A stretch of 64,000 bases of DNA, from the NCBI RefSeq assembly GCF_000716715.1, contig NZ_JNYJ01000020.1, positions 1-64,000 of the forward strand. The letters are read 5' to 3'. Positions 15,601 through 23,965 of the stretch are shown here, in pieces (within the stretch, counting starts at the first letter, position 1; every line of letters starts with the position of its first letter). Under the pieces are notes generated by a model. That model was given only the letters and a program-made list of their open reading frames with translations. It was not told the origin of the DNA and searched no databases. The position numbers and the translations under genes are program-made. Origin of the DNA: Dactylosporangium aurantiacum. GTDB lineage: Bacteria > Actinomycetota > Actinomycetes > Mycobacteriales > Micromonosporaceae.

Positions 15601-18600
15601 TGCGCCGTTGCGTTCGGCGGCGGTCGAGGTGAGACGTCGGCCGAACGGGTCCCAGGTGAAGAGCCGGCGGGCCCCGGTCGGATCGATGACCTCGCTCTGC
15701 TCGCCGGTCACGGTGTACTTGGTGGTCGTGATGGGCGTTGTCTTCGGTCCGGCGCCGTCCGGGTCCGGCTGAACGACGGATGTCGCCCGTCCGTACTTGT
15801 CGTACGTCATCGTCGTGATCCGGTTCAACGGATCGGTGAGTTTCGTCGGCTGTCCCGACTGGTTGTACTCGAAGAGATACTTTGCCTGCGTGGCCACCAT
15901 GGCGCCGGGTGCTGTGTAAGGCGGCAGCTGCAGCTCTGTCGGTCGGCCGGCGGCGTCATACCGCAGCTGGCGCAGGCCATTGCCGTCCAGTTGCGAGGTG
16001 ACCTCACCGAACGTGTTGCGGCCCAGCGCCACCGTCGACGATCCGGTGCTGGCGACCCCGTTCTGCCACACCGTGTGATTGGTGCCGGAGACCCCCGTCA
16101 CTTCGCCCGCGGCGTCGTAGGTGAAGTTGGTGACCGCACCGCCCTGGACCGATTGCTGGACCAGGCCTCGAGCGTCGCGGTTGTACTGGACGAGGGTCCG
16201 CGCCATGGAGCCGTGTTCGACGCCGGCGTAGTAGTCGACGACCTCCGTCACCAATCCGAGCGGGTCGTAGCTGTACCCCTTGAACGACCGCACAGAGGAT
16301 CCGCCCGGCACCTTCTCGGTGCGCATCGAGCCATCGGCGTTGTACGTGTAGGAGATCGTACGCACCGGAACGGTCGCCGGCATCGACTGCTGCGCCACGT
16401 AGCCCGCAGCGTCGTACGTCAGGTCGACGATCCTGCCTTGGCTCTCCACGCGGGTCGTGTTCCCGGCCGCGTCGTAGCCGCGGCTGCCGGTCTTGACCAG
16501 GTTCCCGGCGGTACCTTCTCCCTCCCCGTTGGAGACCAGCGTCGTCGACTGCCAGACCTCGGTCAGCAGGTCGTCGTCGGCGTACCTGTAGCTGGTCTGC
16601 CGGCCACCTGCGGCGGTCACGGTCGCCAGCCGCCCAGCCGGGTCGTATGCTCTCGCCTCCAGCACCAGACGAGTGGCCGCCGGGTCGGTCGGGTCGACCC
16701 CGACGCCGGTCGCCACCGTCTCCACCACCTGGTGCTCGTTGTTGTAGACGTACTCCAGGACCAGGCCGCTCGGCAGCGTCCGCTTGGTCACGTCGGCCAG
16801 TTCGTTCCATTCCTGCGTGGTCGTCGCTCCGGTCGGCTCCTGCGTCGAGATGAGCCGTCCTGCCGGGTCGTACGCCCAGGTGGTTGTGCGGGTCGTGTCG
16901 CCGCCGGTGAGGTCTGACACCGCGGTGCTGGTCCGCCGGCCCATCGCGTCGTAGCCGTTGGTCGTGCGGCGGGTGTGGGTGACGTTGGAGTTCGTGGCTT
17001 CGGTGACGCCCGACCGGGTCTCGGTCGCGACCAGCCCCGTCGGTGTGTACGTGTACGTCGTTGTGGCGTAGTTGCCGGTGCCGGCGGTGGCGTACTCCGA
17101 GGTGCGCCGGCCGAGCGCGTCGCGGGTGTAGCGCGTCTCGAGGTTCGTCGCGCTGACCGCTCGGATCAGGTCGCCCTTGCTGTTGTAGAAGAACTGGGTC
17201 GTCCCGCCGTTGCGTCCGGAGGAACTGACGAGGAGCCCCGCCGGGAGTGTGCCGCCGCCCTCGGCCGGTGTCGCCGTCGTCGAGTACGTGAACGTCTCGA
17301 CCGGGTGGTCGTACTGGCCTTCCGGCACCGGGAACGTCACCTGGGTCACCCGGCCGGCGGTGTCCAGGTCGTAGCCGGTGCGGTAGGTGGTGTCGGTCGC
17401 GGACGCCGAGCGGGCGTCGGACTGCCAGATCATCGCGTCGTTGCGCGGGTCGAGCGGGTCGCCGGCGTTGAGGTAGTAACCGAACCGTCTGGTGTGATAG
17501 CCACCGCGGAATGTGGTGATTCCGATGACGTTGCCGCGCGCGTCCGTATCGTACGTCGTCGTGTGGCCGTTCTCGTCCACGATCGCTGACACGAATCCGG
17601 CATCGTTGTACTGCCACTGCCGGGCGCCGTTCTCCGTGCGGCGTTCCACGATCCGGTTGCCCCGGAACGGGTCGTACACATAGTTGATCGCGGACCGGGC
17701 GGTCGAGGTGACACCGACCTGCATGGTGTCGGCGGCGAGGGTCGGTGCGGCCAGGGACCATGTCGTCGCGTGCCGGTCCGTGATTGTCGCCAGTCGGCCG
17801 CTGACCGCGTCGTAGGTCATCTGGTTGGCGATGAACCCGCCCGGCTCGGTCACGCCCGTCAATCGACTGGTCTGGTTGCGGGCCGCCCAGTGCTCGGCGA
17901 TCGCGGCGGCATCGAGCGGTCGTTGATAGAACGCGACCTCGTCGATGAGGCCCGTGAAGCGGGAGTACACATAGGTGAACGTGGTGGTCGAGAACGTCCT
18001 GCCGTATCCGACGGTCATCCGGTCCGACGGATCGGAAGGGCTTACCGCGCCGTCCCGGCTCCCGACGAACGCACCGTCCAGGTACAGCTCCTGACGGGTG
18101 TCGGTGCCGGTGAGCACCGCATGATGCCATACACCGTCGTTCACCGCCGCCGCCGACGTGATCGCGGCGCGTGCGGTTGTGCCGCCGCTGGTGAGATAGC
18201 GCAGGCCACCGACGAGCTTGCCGTCGGACTTCACCTGCAGCACCTGGCCGTCGTTCAAGATGGCGCCACCCAGGTCGAACATCTGCCCGAGCAAGGGTCC
18301 CGACGTGCCGGTGTCGGCCTTGAACCACAGTTCGAACCCGAACATGCGGGAGGTGGCCGCCAGTCCTCTCGGCAGGTCGATGGAGCTCTGTGCGACGTTG
18401 CTGAACCGGGCGGATGTGTCAGTGCTGCCGTCCAGCACACCCAGCTGGCCACGCTGGACGGCGCTGTTGAAGGTGGCGTCCAGCTCACCGCTGCGGCGGG
18501 CGGCAACGTTCGTCGCAACGGTGCCCGAGGCATCGCTGAGAGGCCAATAGCCGACAGCCCCGTCATCCAGGACGAGCGACCGGTAGTGGTTGGAGGCTGT

Positions 18601-21573
18601 GTATGCATACGACACGCACGACTGTGCCGACAACGGTGCGCACACCTGGGTCAACTGGTCGCCGGCGTACGTGTAGGTCCATGTCGGTGCGGGCTGCCCG
18701 GCCGCCGGCGGGTCGGTGGCCACGCTGGTCACGTGCGCGCCGGTCCAGCCGAGGGTCAGTGCCCGGCCGCTGACGAGGTCGGTGACCGTGGTGAGCTTCC
18801 CGGCGGTGTCGTACGTGTATTGCTGCACGCGGCCGTCGGCGTCGATGACGTCGGTGATCCGGCCCAGCGCGTCGAACCGCCGTGTGGCACCGGACGCGTC
18901 CCGCAGCGTCCACGACAGTGGCGGCCCCGCGGTACGGACCAGCGTCAGGTTCCTGCCGTCGGGTGCCGCGTAGGAGCCGTCCGGGTTGCGACCGAACCGG
19001 ACCGTCATGCCGGAGGCCAGCGTCGCCACCACGTTGCCGTCCGGCTCCGCCTCGATCCGCTGGTCCAGCGACGTGCTCCAGCCCGCGCCGAACGCTCCGG
19101 TGCGGCGCAGGTCCTGCGAGTTGTACGTCCGCACGACGCTGAGGGCTGGGCCTGGCACGTCGACCTTGGCGTCGACAACCTCGCTGGAATAGTTCCCGAC
19201 CTGCGGATCGACCCCTGGGATGTCGGCGGACGCCGACGCACTGGACAGGTGGTTGGTGATCGCCGGTTGCGAGACCTTCGGCGTGAGCTGGAACGGCCCG
19301 ATCTCCGGGCTGGTGAGCTGGGTGTCGGACACGGTGACGTACCAGAACGACGGCCGGCTCCAGTTGAGGACGCCGTCGGGGACGACCCATCGGGTCGAAC
19401 TGGTCCAGCCCGAGTTCTGGCAGCCGACCGGGGCCGCCGGGGTGCCGTTGCAGATCTTGAACAGCACGCTGCGGGCGTTCGGCGTGTTGTCCGGGTCGTA
19501 GTAGTCCACCGACAGGGCGGGCCGCAGCGAGTACACGTAGCCGTTGTTCGGCGGCGAGTTGCCCTTGATGGTCGGCGCTGAGTTCGACACCGAGTACGAC
19601 AGGTCCCCGGTGGGCGAACCGTAGACGTCGTGGAACCAGCCAGGCGTGTCGAACATATCGATCTTCATCGAGTAGTCGCCGAGCGCCGGTGCCGCCGGCA
19701 CGTCGAGGACCTGGTCGAACGATCCGCCGGGTGGAACCGTCGTCGGCACGGCGATGTTCGGCTGGATGTACACCTGCTGGCCGGAGCTGTTGAAGATGCG
19801 GTAGCTCAGCTTCTCCGCACTCGTCGGTGACCACGTCGTGGAGCCCTGGTTCGTCACCCGGACCTTGAGGGTGCTGCCCGAGCCGACGGTGACCGCCGGC
19901 TCGAAGTATGACGTCAGCAGTTCGAACGAGGCGCCCTTGTCGGAGTAGTTGATGTCGAGAAACGGCCTGCTGCTGGTGGTGGCGTGGTTGCCGGAGTTGA
20001 ACCGCTTCCAGCCGTAACTGTCGGTCTCCGACGCGCGGACCGTGAAGCCGTAGAACGATTCCCGCCGGTGGAAGATGCCCGTCATCCGGTCGGCCGGAAG
20101 CTGGAAGCTTTCCCAGGCACCGGCCGGGCAGCCGGTCCAGCCGTGCGCGAAGGACTTCGTCACCAGCGGTGCCTGCACGTTGTAGGACGGACCGGGCCAG
20201 GTCTTCGCCGTGGCGGCACCCCAGGTCTGCAGTACCGGGTACACCGTCACCGGCCTCGCCTGGCACGAGTAGGACCAGTAGTTGTACAGGTTCAGCGACG
20301 CCCCGAGGATGTACTTGTCGCTCATCGCCGCGGTAGCCGTGTCGAACGCGAGGTAGGCCGCCGACTTCTCGGCGCCGCCGTTGTAGGTGCCGACCCGCAG
20401 GTTGTCCTTGCTGCCGTTGTTCGTGTTGGCGAAGTCGTGCGACGAGACGTAGGTGTCGTCGGTGGGACCGTACCGGAGCGTCGGGTCCACCGTGACCGGG
20501 AACTTCCGCGCCGGGTCGCGCAGCCACGCCTCGTCCAGCTCGACCCGCAGGCCGGTGCCGGTGCCGTACCGCTCCAGGCTGTAACGCACCCCGGTCGAGA
20601 CCGCCCCCTCGCCGCTGGGCCCGACGTTCGCGTCGACCATCCACCCGGCCGGGATGTTTCCGCGCACGACGCCCATGGCGTCAAGGAGGAGCACCTCCCC
20701 GGACTCGGCGTCCAACCGGGGCGTCAACCCGTCGAGCTCCAGCGGAAAGAGCCAACTGCTCGGCGCCTGCGGGCCGTGCAGCACCAGGTCTTCTTTGACG
20801 TCGGTGACCGAGGTGCTCAGCACGACGTCGGCACCGGGGAACACCGACGGGTAGGTCACCGTGGCGCCGTTGACCTGAGCTCGCACGGCGGCGGCGCCGT
20901 CGAGCCGGAACCCGACCCGCGGACCGCCGAGGTCGAGCGTCGCCAGGACGCCGGTTGCGTCCGGGCCGAACGTCGCAGGAGCTGCCGCACGCGGCGACAG
21001 CCGAAAGTCCGGGCGTCCGTGCAGCGTGCCGTCAAAAGGCTCGAAGTGTCCGTCGGACATCTCGACGAACGTGTCGTCTTCATACGTGCGCAGCGTCTTG
21101 GTGCCGTCCGGGTTCTCGTAAACGCTGGAGCGGGCGGTGCGCTGGGACGTGTCCTCGACCGAGCCCGCGACGACACCCGTGGACGTCCGTGGTGTCAAGG
21201 TCATCCGCAGTTCACCGTTACCGGGTGCCGTATCCTTGGGCAGAACGACGTCGGCGAAGCGCGCCTCTGGTCCGACAGCCCCCGCGACATGCGGTATCTG
21301 ACCCGACCGGGCCGCAGCACCGGGCGCCTGCGTGGCCGTGCTGTCGACACGGCGGTGCTGTCCTTCGGCATCGCCGGTCACCTGCCCGGGCCGGTCCTTC
21401 GAAGCGCCTGGGGGCAACCCGTCGACGTACGCGGCAACCTCGAGTCCGACGAAGAGCGAGACGAGGACGACAAGTGCGGTGGTGGCGCTCAGGGGTCTGC
21501 GTCCGCGGTGACGCCCCCTCAGAGGCCGTTGACGTACCGTGCTCAGCGCAGCATGAAGTCGCCGTCCGGCCAT
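12697..21573 (-). CDS. Giant secreted RHS/YD-repeat protein with variable C-terminal domain
   Basis: About 2,958 residues from ATG 21573, which has GGGGAGG 7 nt upstream. Layout: N-terminal basic stretch and one membrane helix or signal anchor (about 28-48); DNRLRE-type domain (about 360-520, DDTYVSSHDFANTNNGS); an Ig-like domain (about 560-660, LKVRVTNQGSTTW); YD repeats from about 830; a LamG/concanavalin-like insertion (about 1060-1225, FGFELWFKADTG); more YD repeats to about 2620; and the RHS core end (RFVSRDTW, NRYLYANGAP, LNGHYP). The last 284 residues are a different domain: Pro-rich, a 13-Gly run, at least a dozen Cys, hydrophobic segments at about 2838-2881, and a tail of PGLP/PKLPG repeats. 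Such proteins deliver C-terminal toxins. No catalytic motif is recognised in this one. Confidence 0.9.
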   Translation of the reverse strand: MAGRRLHAALSTVRQRPLRGRHRGRRPLSATTALVVLVSLFVGLEVAAYVDGLPPGASKDRPGQVTGDAEGQHRRVDSTATQAPGAAARSGQIPHVAGAVGPEARFADVVLPKDTAPGNGELRMTLTPRTSTGVVAGSVEDTSQRTARSSVYENPDGTKTLRTYEDDTFVEMSDGHFEPFDGTLHGRPDFRLSPRAAAPATFGPDATGVLATLDLGGPRVGFRLDGAAAVRAQVNGATVTYPSVFPGADVVLSTSVTDVKEDLVLHGPQAPSSWLFPLELDGLTPRLDAESGEVLLLDAMGVVRGNIPAGWMVDANVGPSGEGAVSTGVRYSLERYGTGTGLRVELDEAWLRDPARKFPVTVDPTLRYGPTDDTYVSSHDFANTNNGSKDNLRVGTYNGGAEKSAAYLAFDTATAAMSDKYILGASLNLYNYWSYSCQARPVTVYPVLQTWGAATAKTWPGPSYNVQAPLVTKSFAHGWTGCPAGAWESFQLPADRMTGIFHRRESFYGFTVRASETDSYGWKRFNSGNHATTSSRPFLDINYSDKGASFELLTSYFEPAVTVGSGSTLKVRVTNQGSTTWSPTSAEKLSYRIFNSSGQQVYIQPNIAVPTTVPPGGSFDQVLDVPAAPALGDYSMKIDMFDTPGWFHDVYGSPTGDLSYSVSNSAPTIKGNSPPNNGYVYSLRPALSVDYYDPDNTPNARSVLFKICNGTPAAPVGCQNSGWTSSTRWVVPDGVLNWSRPSFWYVTVSDTQLTSPEIGPFQLTPKVSQPAITNHLSSASASADIPGVDPQVGNYSSEVVDAKVDVPGPALSVVRTYNSQDLRRTGAFGAGWSTSLDQRIEAEPDGNVVATLASGMTVRFGRNPDGSYAAPDGRNLTLVRTAGPPLSWTLRDASGATRRFDALGRITDVIDADGRVQQYTYDTAGKLTTVTDLVSGRALTLGWTGAHVTSVATDPPAAGQPAPTWTYTYAGDQLTQVCAPLSAQSCVSYAYTASNHYRSLVLDDGAVGYWPLSDASGTVATNVAARRSGELDATFNSAVQRGQLGVLDGSTDTSARFSNVAQSSIDLPRGLAATSRMFGFELWFKADTGTSGPLLGQMFDLGGAILNDGQVLQVKSDGKLVGGLRYLTSGGTTARAAITSAAAVNDGVWHHAVLTGTDTRQELYLDGAFVGSRDGAVSPSDPSDRMTVGYGRTFSTTTFTYVYSRFTGLIDEVAFYQRPLDAAAIAEHWAARNQTSRLTGVTEPGGFIANQMTYDAVSGRLATITDRHATTWSLAAPTLAADTMQVGVTSTARSAINYVYDPFRGNRIVERRTENGARQWQYNDAGFVSAIVDENGHTTTYDTDARGNVIGITTFRGGYHTRRFGYYLNAGDPLDPRNDAMIWQSDARSASATDTTYRTGYDLDTAGRVTQVTFPVPEGQYDHPVETFTYSTTATPAEGGGTLPAGLLVSSSGRNGGTTQFFYNSKGDLIRAVSATNLETRYTRDALGRRTSEYATAGTGNYATTTYTYTPTGLVATETRSGVTEATNSNVTHTRRTTNGYDAMGRRTSTAVSDLTGGDTTRTTTWAYDPAGRLISTQEPTGATTTQEWNELADVTKRTLPSGLVLEYVYNNEHQVVETVATGVGVDPTDPAATRLVLEARAYDPAGRLATVTAAGGRQTSYRYADDDLLTEVWQSTTLVSNGEGEGTAGNLVKTGSRGYDAAGNTTRVESQGRIVDLTYDAAGYVAQQSMPATVPVRTISYTYNADGSMRTEKVPGGSSVRSFKGYSYDPLGLVTEVVDYYAGVEHGSMARTLVQYNRDARGLVQQSVQGGAVTNFTYDAAGEVTGVSGTNHTVWQNGVASTGSSTVALGRNTFGEVTSQLDGNGLRQLRYDAAGRPTELQLPPYTAPGAMVATQAKYLFEYNQSGQPTKLTDPLNRITTMTYDKYGRATSVVQPDPDGAGPKTTPITTTKYTVTGEQSEVIDPTGARRLFTWDPFGRRLTSTAAERNGAQTLYYTSTYGYDTAQIRPEPVTLTVPGGGVMKMSYTGAGEPARITDPTGRFVEFAYDEAGHTTRQRQGRTSGTTDTYLDVMIGIAYDTMGRETAVASCAVTADSNCLSNPYGKTTMTYDSTNGLIESKTSGEGRVTRYGYDNVNQLTSISQLKNPGDEASVILTQLGYDQMGRKSRMVDGAGHATDYTYNVWDLPESTIEPATTAHPAAADRTWTTIYDAAGQPMTEKLPGGVVRNRTFDGVGRLTAETGTGAEAATAARSLDYDAAGRIVQMGGPNGNTTYTWNDRGLLTQSTGAAGAATFTYDGDGRVITKTDAAGTSTITYDLAGRILTATDPLTGTTQNFTYDSTSGQLTKRQYGTGAQQIYTYDPQDRQVSTEEWRKSDNTVLSSTTYDRDRDGLLTYRRSGPQTAQNPGTTYAYDGLGRLTSATAGSTATTYTYDKASNLVSTTSSGTTRTATYDERNRLLSATSTGAQPGTETYTWSARGTLATAVTGGATSTYQFDAFERLTKAVTPGQTLDYTYDSLDRLAQRNGFNSVYADLTNNVIKGAGSDEEATLFRLPSGLVTSSKVGTAAGQALLTDPQHGDGVVTADPATGAVSGTAAYSPTGTRTTTGAGVPVGFQGGVTDAATGMTNASARWYSPSTRSFVSRDTWTLEPEPVPQTNRYLYANGAPTTWSDLNGHYPCFPCPDGPGGDNPPPDQPTPPPPPPCTSCGGGGGGGGGGGGGTKVSIPPRKPIGSEPNQRPGSVDLNGGQPVGNANSVATPPTVSECLDDCANGPNYTPAYIPAHNPGPIPCNGPNTCPFGHDGTPTVRVCDLPGMETVCPFPEWLWDNLPIWAEKLCRAGICGGLSVLFGILVGMFCAAEAIVCLAIGAVLIGLYQFAVCVWLNDPQTWDQWSYCVTDTLYAVFGAVGGGKLLGSGLRKLWEYLFGTPVPRWNPKLPGVPNIPGLPKLPGFPKLPKLFGPW

Positions 21574-21647
21574 GTGCCGACCTCCCCGTGTGGACGTGAC
21601 GCGAAGGCTAGCTGGACGATGATCGCGAGTAATAGGTCCTAACAAAG

Positions 21648-22444
21648 TTGATCGAGGGTCTTCCGTCCTTTGTGGAGGATGATCTAACATCTTCGGCCGT
21701 GAGGCGTGGTGAACAGCCGCCGTGGATCGTGCCGGACGGGCTGTGGCAGCGCATGTCCGGGATCCTGTTCGTCCTGCACACCGGCATCCAATGGGAGTTC
21801 CTGCCCAAGGAGCTGGGGTTCGGGTCCGGGATGACGTGCTGGCGGCGGCTGGAGGAGTGGAACCGGGCCGGAGTCTGGAAGCAGCTGCACGAGTTGCTCC
21901 TCGCGGAACTGCACGCCGCGGGGAAGCTGGACTGGTCCAGAGCGGTCATCGACTCCTCGCACGTCCGCGCTGCTCGCCGTGGCCCAAAAGCGGACCGAGC
22001 CCGGTCGACCGCGCCCGCCCGGGCTCCAAGCACCACGTTCTGACCGAGGGCGCCGGCATCCCCCTCGCCGCATCGTTGACCGGCGGCAACCGCCACGACA
22101 TCACCGAACTGCTGCCACTGATCGACGCGGTCCCGCCGGTGCGCGGCCGACGCGGCCGACCACGCCGGCGACCGGCCGAACTGTTCGCAGACCGCGCCTA
22201 CGACTTCGACAAGTACCGCAACGTCCTCCGCCGCAAGGGCATCCATCCGAGGATCGCCCGGCGTGGCACACCGCACGGCTCCGGCCTCGGCGTCTACCGG
22301 TGGGTGATCGAGCGAACCATCGCCTGGTACCACGGCATGAAACGGCTCCGCATCCGCTGGGAACGCCGCGACGACATCCACGAAGCCTTCCTCGGCCTCG
22401 CGACCTGCATCATCACGTACCGACACGTCAGACGACTTTGTTAG
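21648..22444 (+). CDS. IS5-family transposase made by -1 frameshifting
   Basis: The first frame (21648-22043) encodes the N-terminal part (LPSFVEDDLTSSAVRRG, IQWEFLPKELGFGSGMTCWR) with DSSHVRAARRGPK containing the first catalytic Asp. The second frame continues in -1 register with GSKHHVLTEGAGIPLAAS, ADRAYDFDKYR (second Asp) and VYRWVIERTIAWYH (Glu), ending at TAG 22442-22444. Together they give a complete DDE transposase of about 265 residues. The frames meet at a canonical slippery heptamer, so this is most likely programmed frameshifting and not a broken gene. The first frame's start codon is ATG? or a near-cognate at 21648, within the inverted repeat edge; the exact start is uncertain. 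Confidence 0.85.
21983..21989 (+). other. Slippery heptamer C CCA AAA for -1 frameshifting
   Basis: CCCAAAA is in the X XXY YYZ register of the first transposase frame, exactly where the conserved protein sequence must change to the -1 frame. This is the standard arrangement for IS5-family orfA/orfB fusion. Confidence 0.75.
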
Positions 22445-22587
22445 GACCTTTAAATAGACTTCTCCAAACTCATCAATGCCACCAGGCGGCGATTTCCTTC
22501 GAGACTAAATCGGCGAATTGGCCCTCTATCAGTCAAGGGGACCATCCATTCCGCCTCCAAGTTCCACCGATTTGCCCGGTGCGCCAG

Positions 22588-22797
22588 CTATAATCCTTTC
22601 CACGGGTGCAGCAAAATACGACGCTGCGGCCAGAGAAACGATTGCGAATCCATCCGGGGTCGCGCCCGGGGTCGCGTCCGGGGTCGCGTCCGGGTGGTGG
22701 GTAGCCGGGCGAGGCGGGCGGCGTCGTAGCCGGCGTCCCCGACGACCCACGTCTGCGGGTCGCGGGCCGCCGATGCTGCGATCAGTCCGGCGAGCAC
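22588..22797 (-). pseudogene. Transposase fragment (DDE type)
   Basis: A fragment on the minus strand contains DPQTWVVGDAGYDAARLARL, which resembles the segment around the second catalytic Asp of IS701-like DDE transposases. The sequence degenerates on both sides; a 12-bp tandem repeat (GGGGTCGCGTCC-like, about three copies, 22656-22695) replaces the downstream coding part. No complete element ends are visible. It is one of at least two unrelated transposase remnants in the 1.3 kb between the intact IS and the next chromosomal genes. Confidence 0.6.
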
Positions 22798-23239
22798 GAT
22801 CCGGCCATCGCCGGCACGAGGCAGCGGCCGTCAAGCAGCGGTACAACTCACCGCAGAACCGGCCGAGATCCCACCCGCACCACCATGGCCACCGTCAGGC
22901 ACGCTGATCCTCCGCAGCCTTTGATCGAATCTTCTTCCCCGGACAAGAGGAATGATCGATCAAGGGCCGCACCCGTAATCAGCCAGGGTCGACATCAGCC
23001 AGCCCGAGATTCAGTATCAAGCCGAAGGTTCACCCGGAAAATCCAACCGCTGAACGACAGACATTCAGACGGACGCCCATGATTGCAATGCTTTTTCTAC
23101 AGCGAGCCATTTTCATCGTGATGAGCATCAACGGCGTGGCCCTGGGGTTCCTCCCGCAGCGGGATTTCGTTGCTGAGCGTGGACGTTGGGCTCAGCTCAA
23201 CCGGCCTCGGGTGTCAGCCGGTATCGGTTGCAGACGTCC

Positions 23240-23680
23240 AGTGACAGAGCAGTCCTGATCTCGAGTGCCGCGTGGCTCTGCCTGCATTTGTGCAGGCTGG
23301 ATTCCGGCCCGGTGCGCCGCAAGGAAAGCGCGATGCAGGCATGCTCATGCCGCATCGTGGCGGGTCTCGACGTGATGCGGCACGGTGATGGCTTGCACCA
23401 CGGCGGTGGCGCGGCGCGGACAGCGGCGGTGACGTCGTCGGCCGAAGCGGCGAGCAGGTCAATCGCCTCTCGTACGTAGCGCCAGGCGGTGCTGGTGCCG
23501 ATGGCGAAGCCGGCGGCCAGACGACTGTAGGTGTCGCCGTTGCGCGGTGCGCCAGGACCAGCAGCGCTTGTTGGCCTGGTCCCAGGCGCCGCCATCGGCT
23601 TCGACGCTGATGGCGTTCCCGGCGATCAGGTCCGCGAGCTGCTACACGTCACCGGCGCGGTGGAGCGACGGCGTACCGTC
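23240..23680 (-). pseudogene. IS5-like transposase remnant (helix-turn-helix part)
   Basis: The minus strand encodes RNGDTYSRLAAGFAIGTSTA followed by WRYVREAIDLLAASADD, the helix-turn-helix part of a second, different IS5-like transposase. The preceding coding piece (GQQALLVLAH-like) is in another frame, so at least one frameshift separates them, and the catalytic domain is not recognisable. This is a decayed copy. The rest of the 22449-23745 stretch holds no recognisable intact gene. Confidence 0.65.
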
Positions 23681-23745
23681 ACGACGCTGTCGGTTGGACG
23701 CCCCGCCGAGAGGCGCGCGGCGCGGCGGTGCCAGATACTGCTGTG

Positions 23746-23919
23746 ATGACGAATCCGGATCTTGACCCCGAGGAGTACCCGCCGATCGACCCGCGCGAGC
23801 CGGTGCCGGACGATCCGGGTGAGCTGCTGCCCGACACGCCGGACGAGCTGCCGGCGGCCCCGGTCGAGCCGATGCCCGGCGACGACGGCGGGACGGGCGG
23901 CGTCCGCGAGCCCGCGTGA
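23746..23919 (+). CDS. Small acidic proline-rich protein
   Basis: A 57-residue frame from ATG 23746. It is almost entirely Pro, Asp and Glu ([17 protein letters not shown] and similar), with no hydrophobic core, signal or membrane segment, so it would be disordered. Short acidic proline-rich proteins of this type are common in actinobacteria but have no known role. It lies 46 bp upstream of selO on the same strand and may share its transcript. The biased composition makes the call uncertain. Confidence 0.5.
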   Translation: MTNPDLDPEEYPPIDPREPVPDDPGELLPDTPDELPAAPVEPMPGDDGGTGGVREPA

Positions 23920-23965
23920 CGGCGGGCACGGCGGGCCGGGCGGGATCCGACGTAGTCTCGGTCGG

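Larger units (their letters stand above)
21635..22448 (+). mobile_element. IS5-family insertion sequence
   Basis: An element of 814 bp bounded by perfect 14-bp terminal inverted repeats GGTCCTAACAAAGT (21635-21648) and its complement (22435-22448), enclosing one transposase in two overlapping frames. The ends and size are typical of actinobacterial IS5-family members. No convincing target duplication is seen (flanks ATA and TTT), so an end may have decayed or recombined. It sits about 60 bp upstream of the RHS start codon and points away from that gene. Confidence 0.88.
12343..23745. other. Putative accessory island: RHS locus plus IS remnants
   Basis: Bounded on the left by the tRNA-like gene and on the right by the housekeeping-like block starting with the small acidic protein and SelO. 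It contains one RHS toxin-like gene, its small downstream partner, an IS5-family element and transposase debris. By eye the GC content and codon bias are lower than on both sides. The tRNA is oriented with its 5' end toward this block, which is not the usual integrase arrangement, and no integrase or attachment repeat is visible, so island status is inferred from content only. Confidence 0.45.

Noticed and set aside
12532..16917. A 1,461-residue open frame on the plus strand opposite the RHS gene
   Set aside because: Its composition (Arg, Gly, Val and Ala) is what the complement of a GC-rich YD-repeat gene gives, with no domain; the minus-strand RHS frame is clearly the real gene.
19984..21642. 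Plus-strand 552-residue frame opposite the RHS N-terminus
   Set aside because: No recognisable domain and anti-correlated codon pattern; shadow of the RHS gene.
22651..22700. GGGGTCGCGTCC tandem repeat as a regulatory array
   Set aside because: Only about three units inside a decayed transposase; most simply local slippage.
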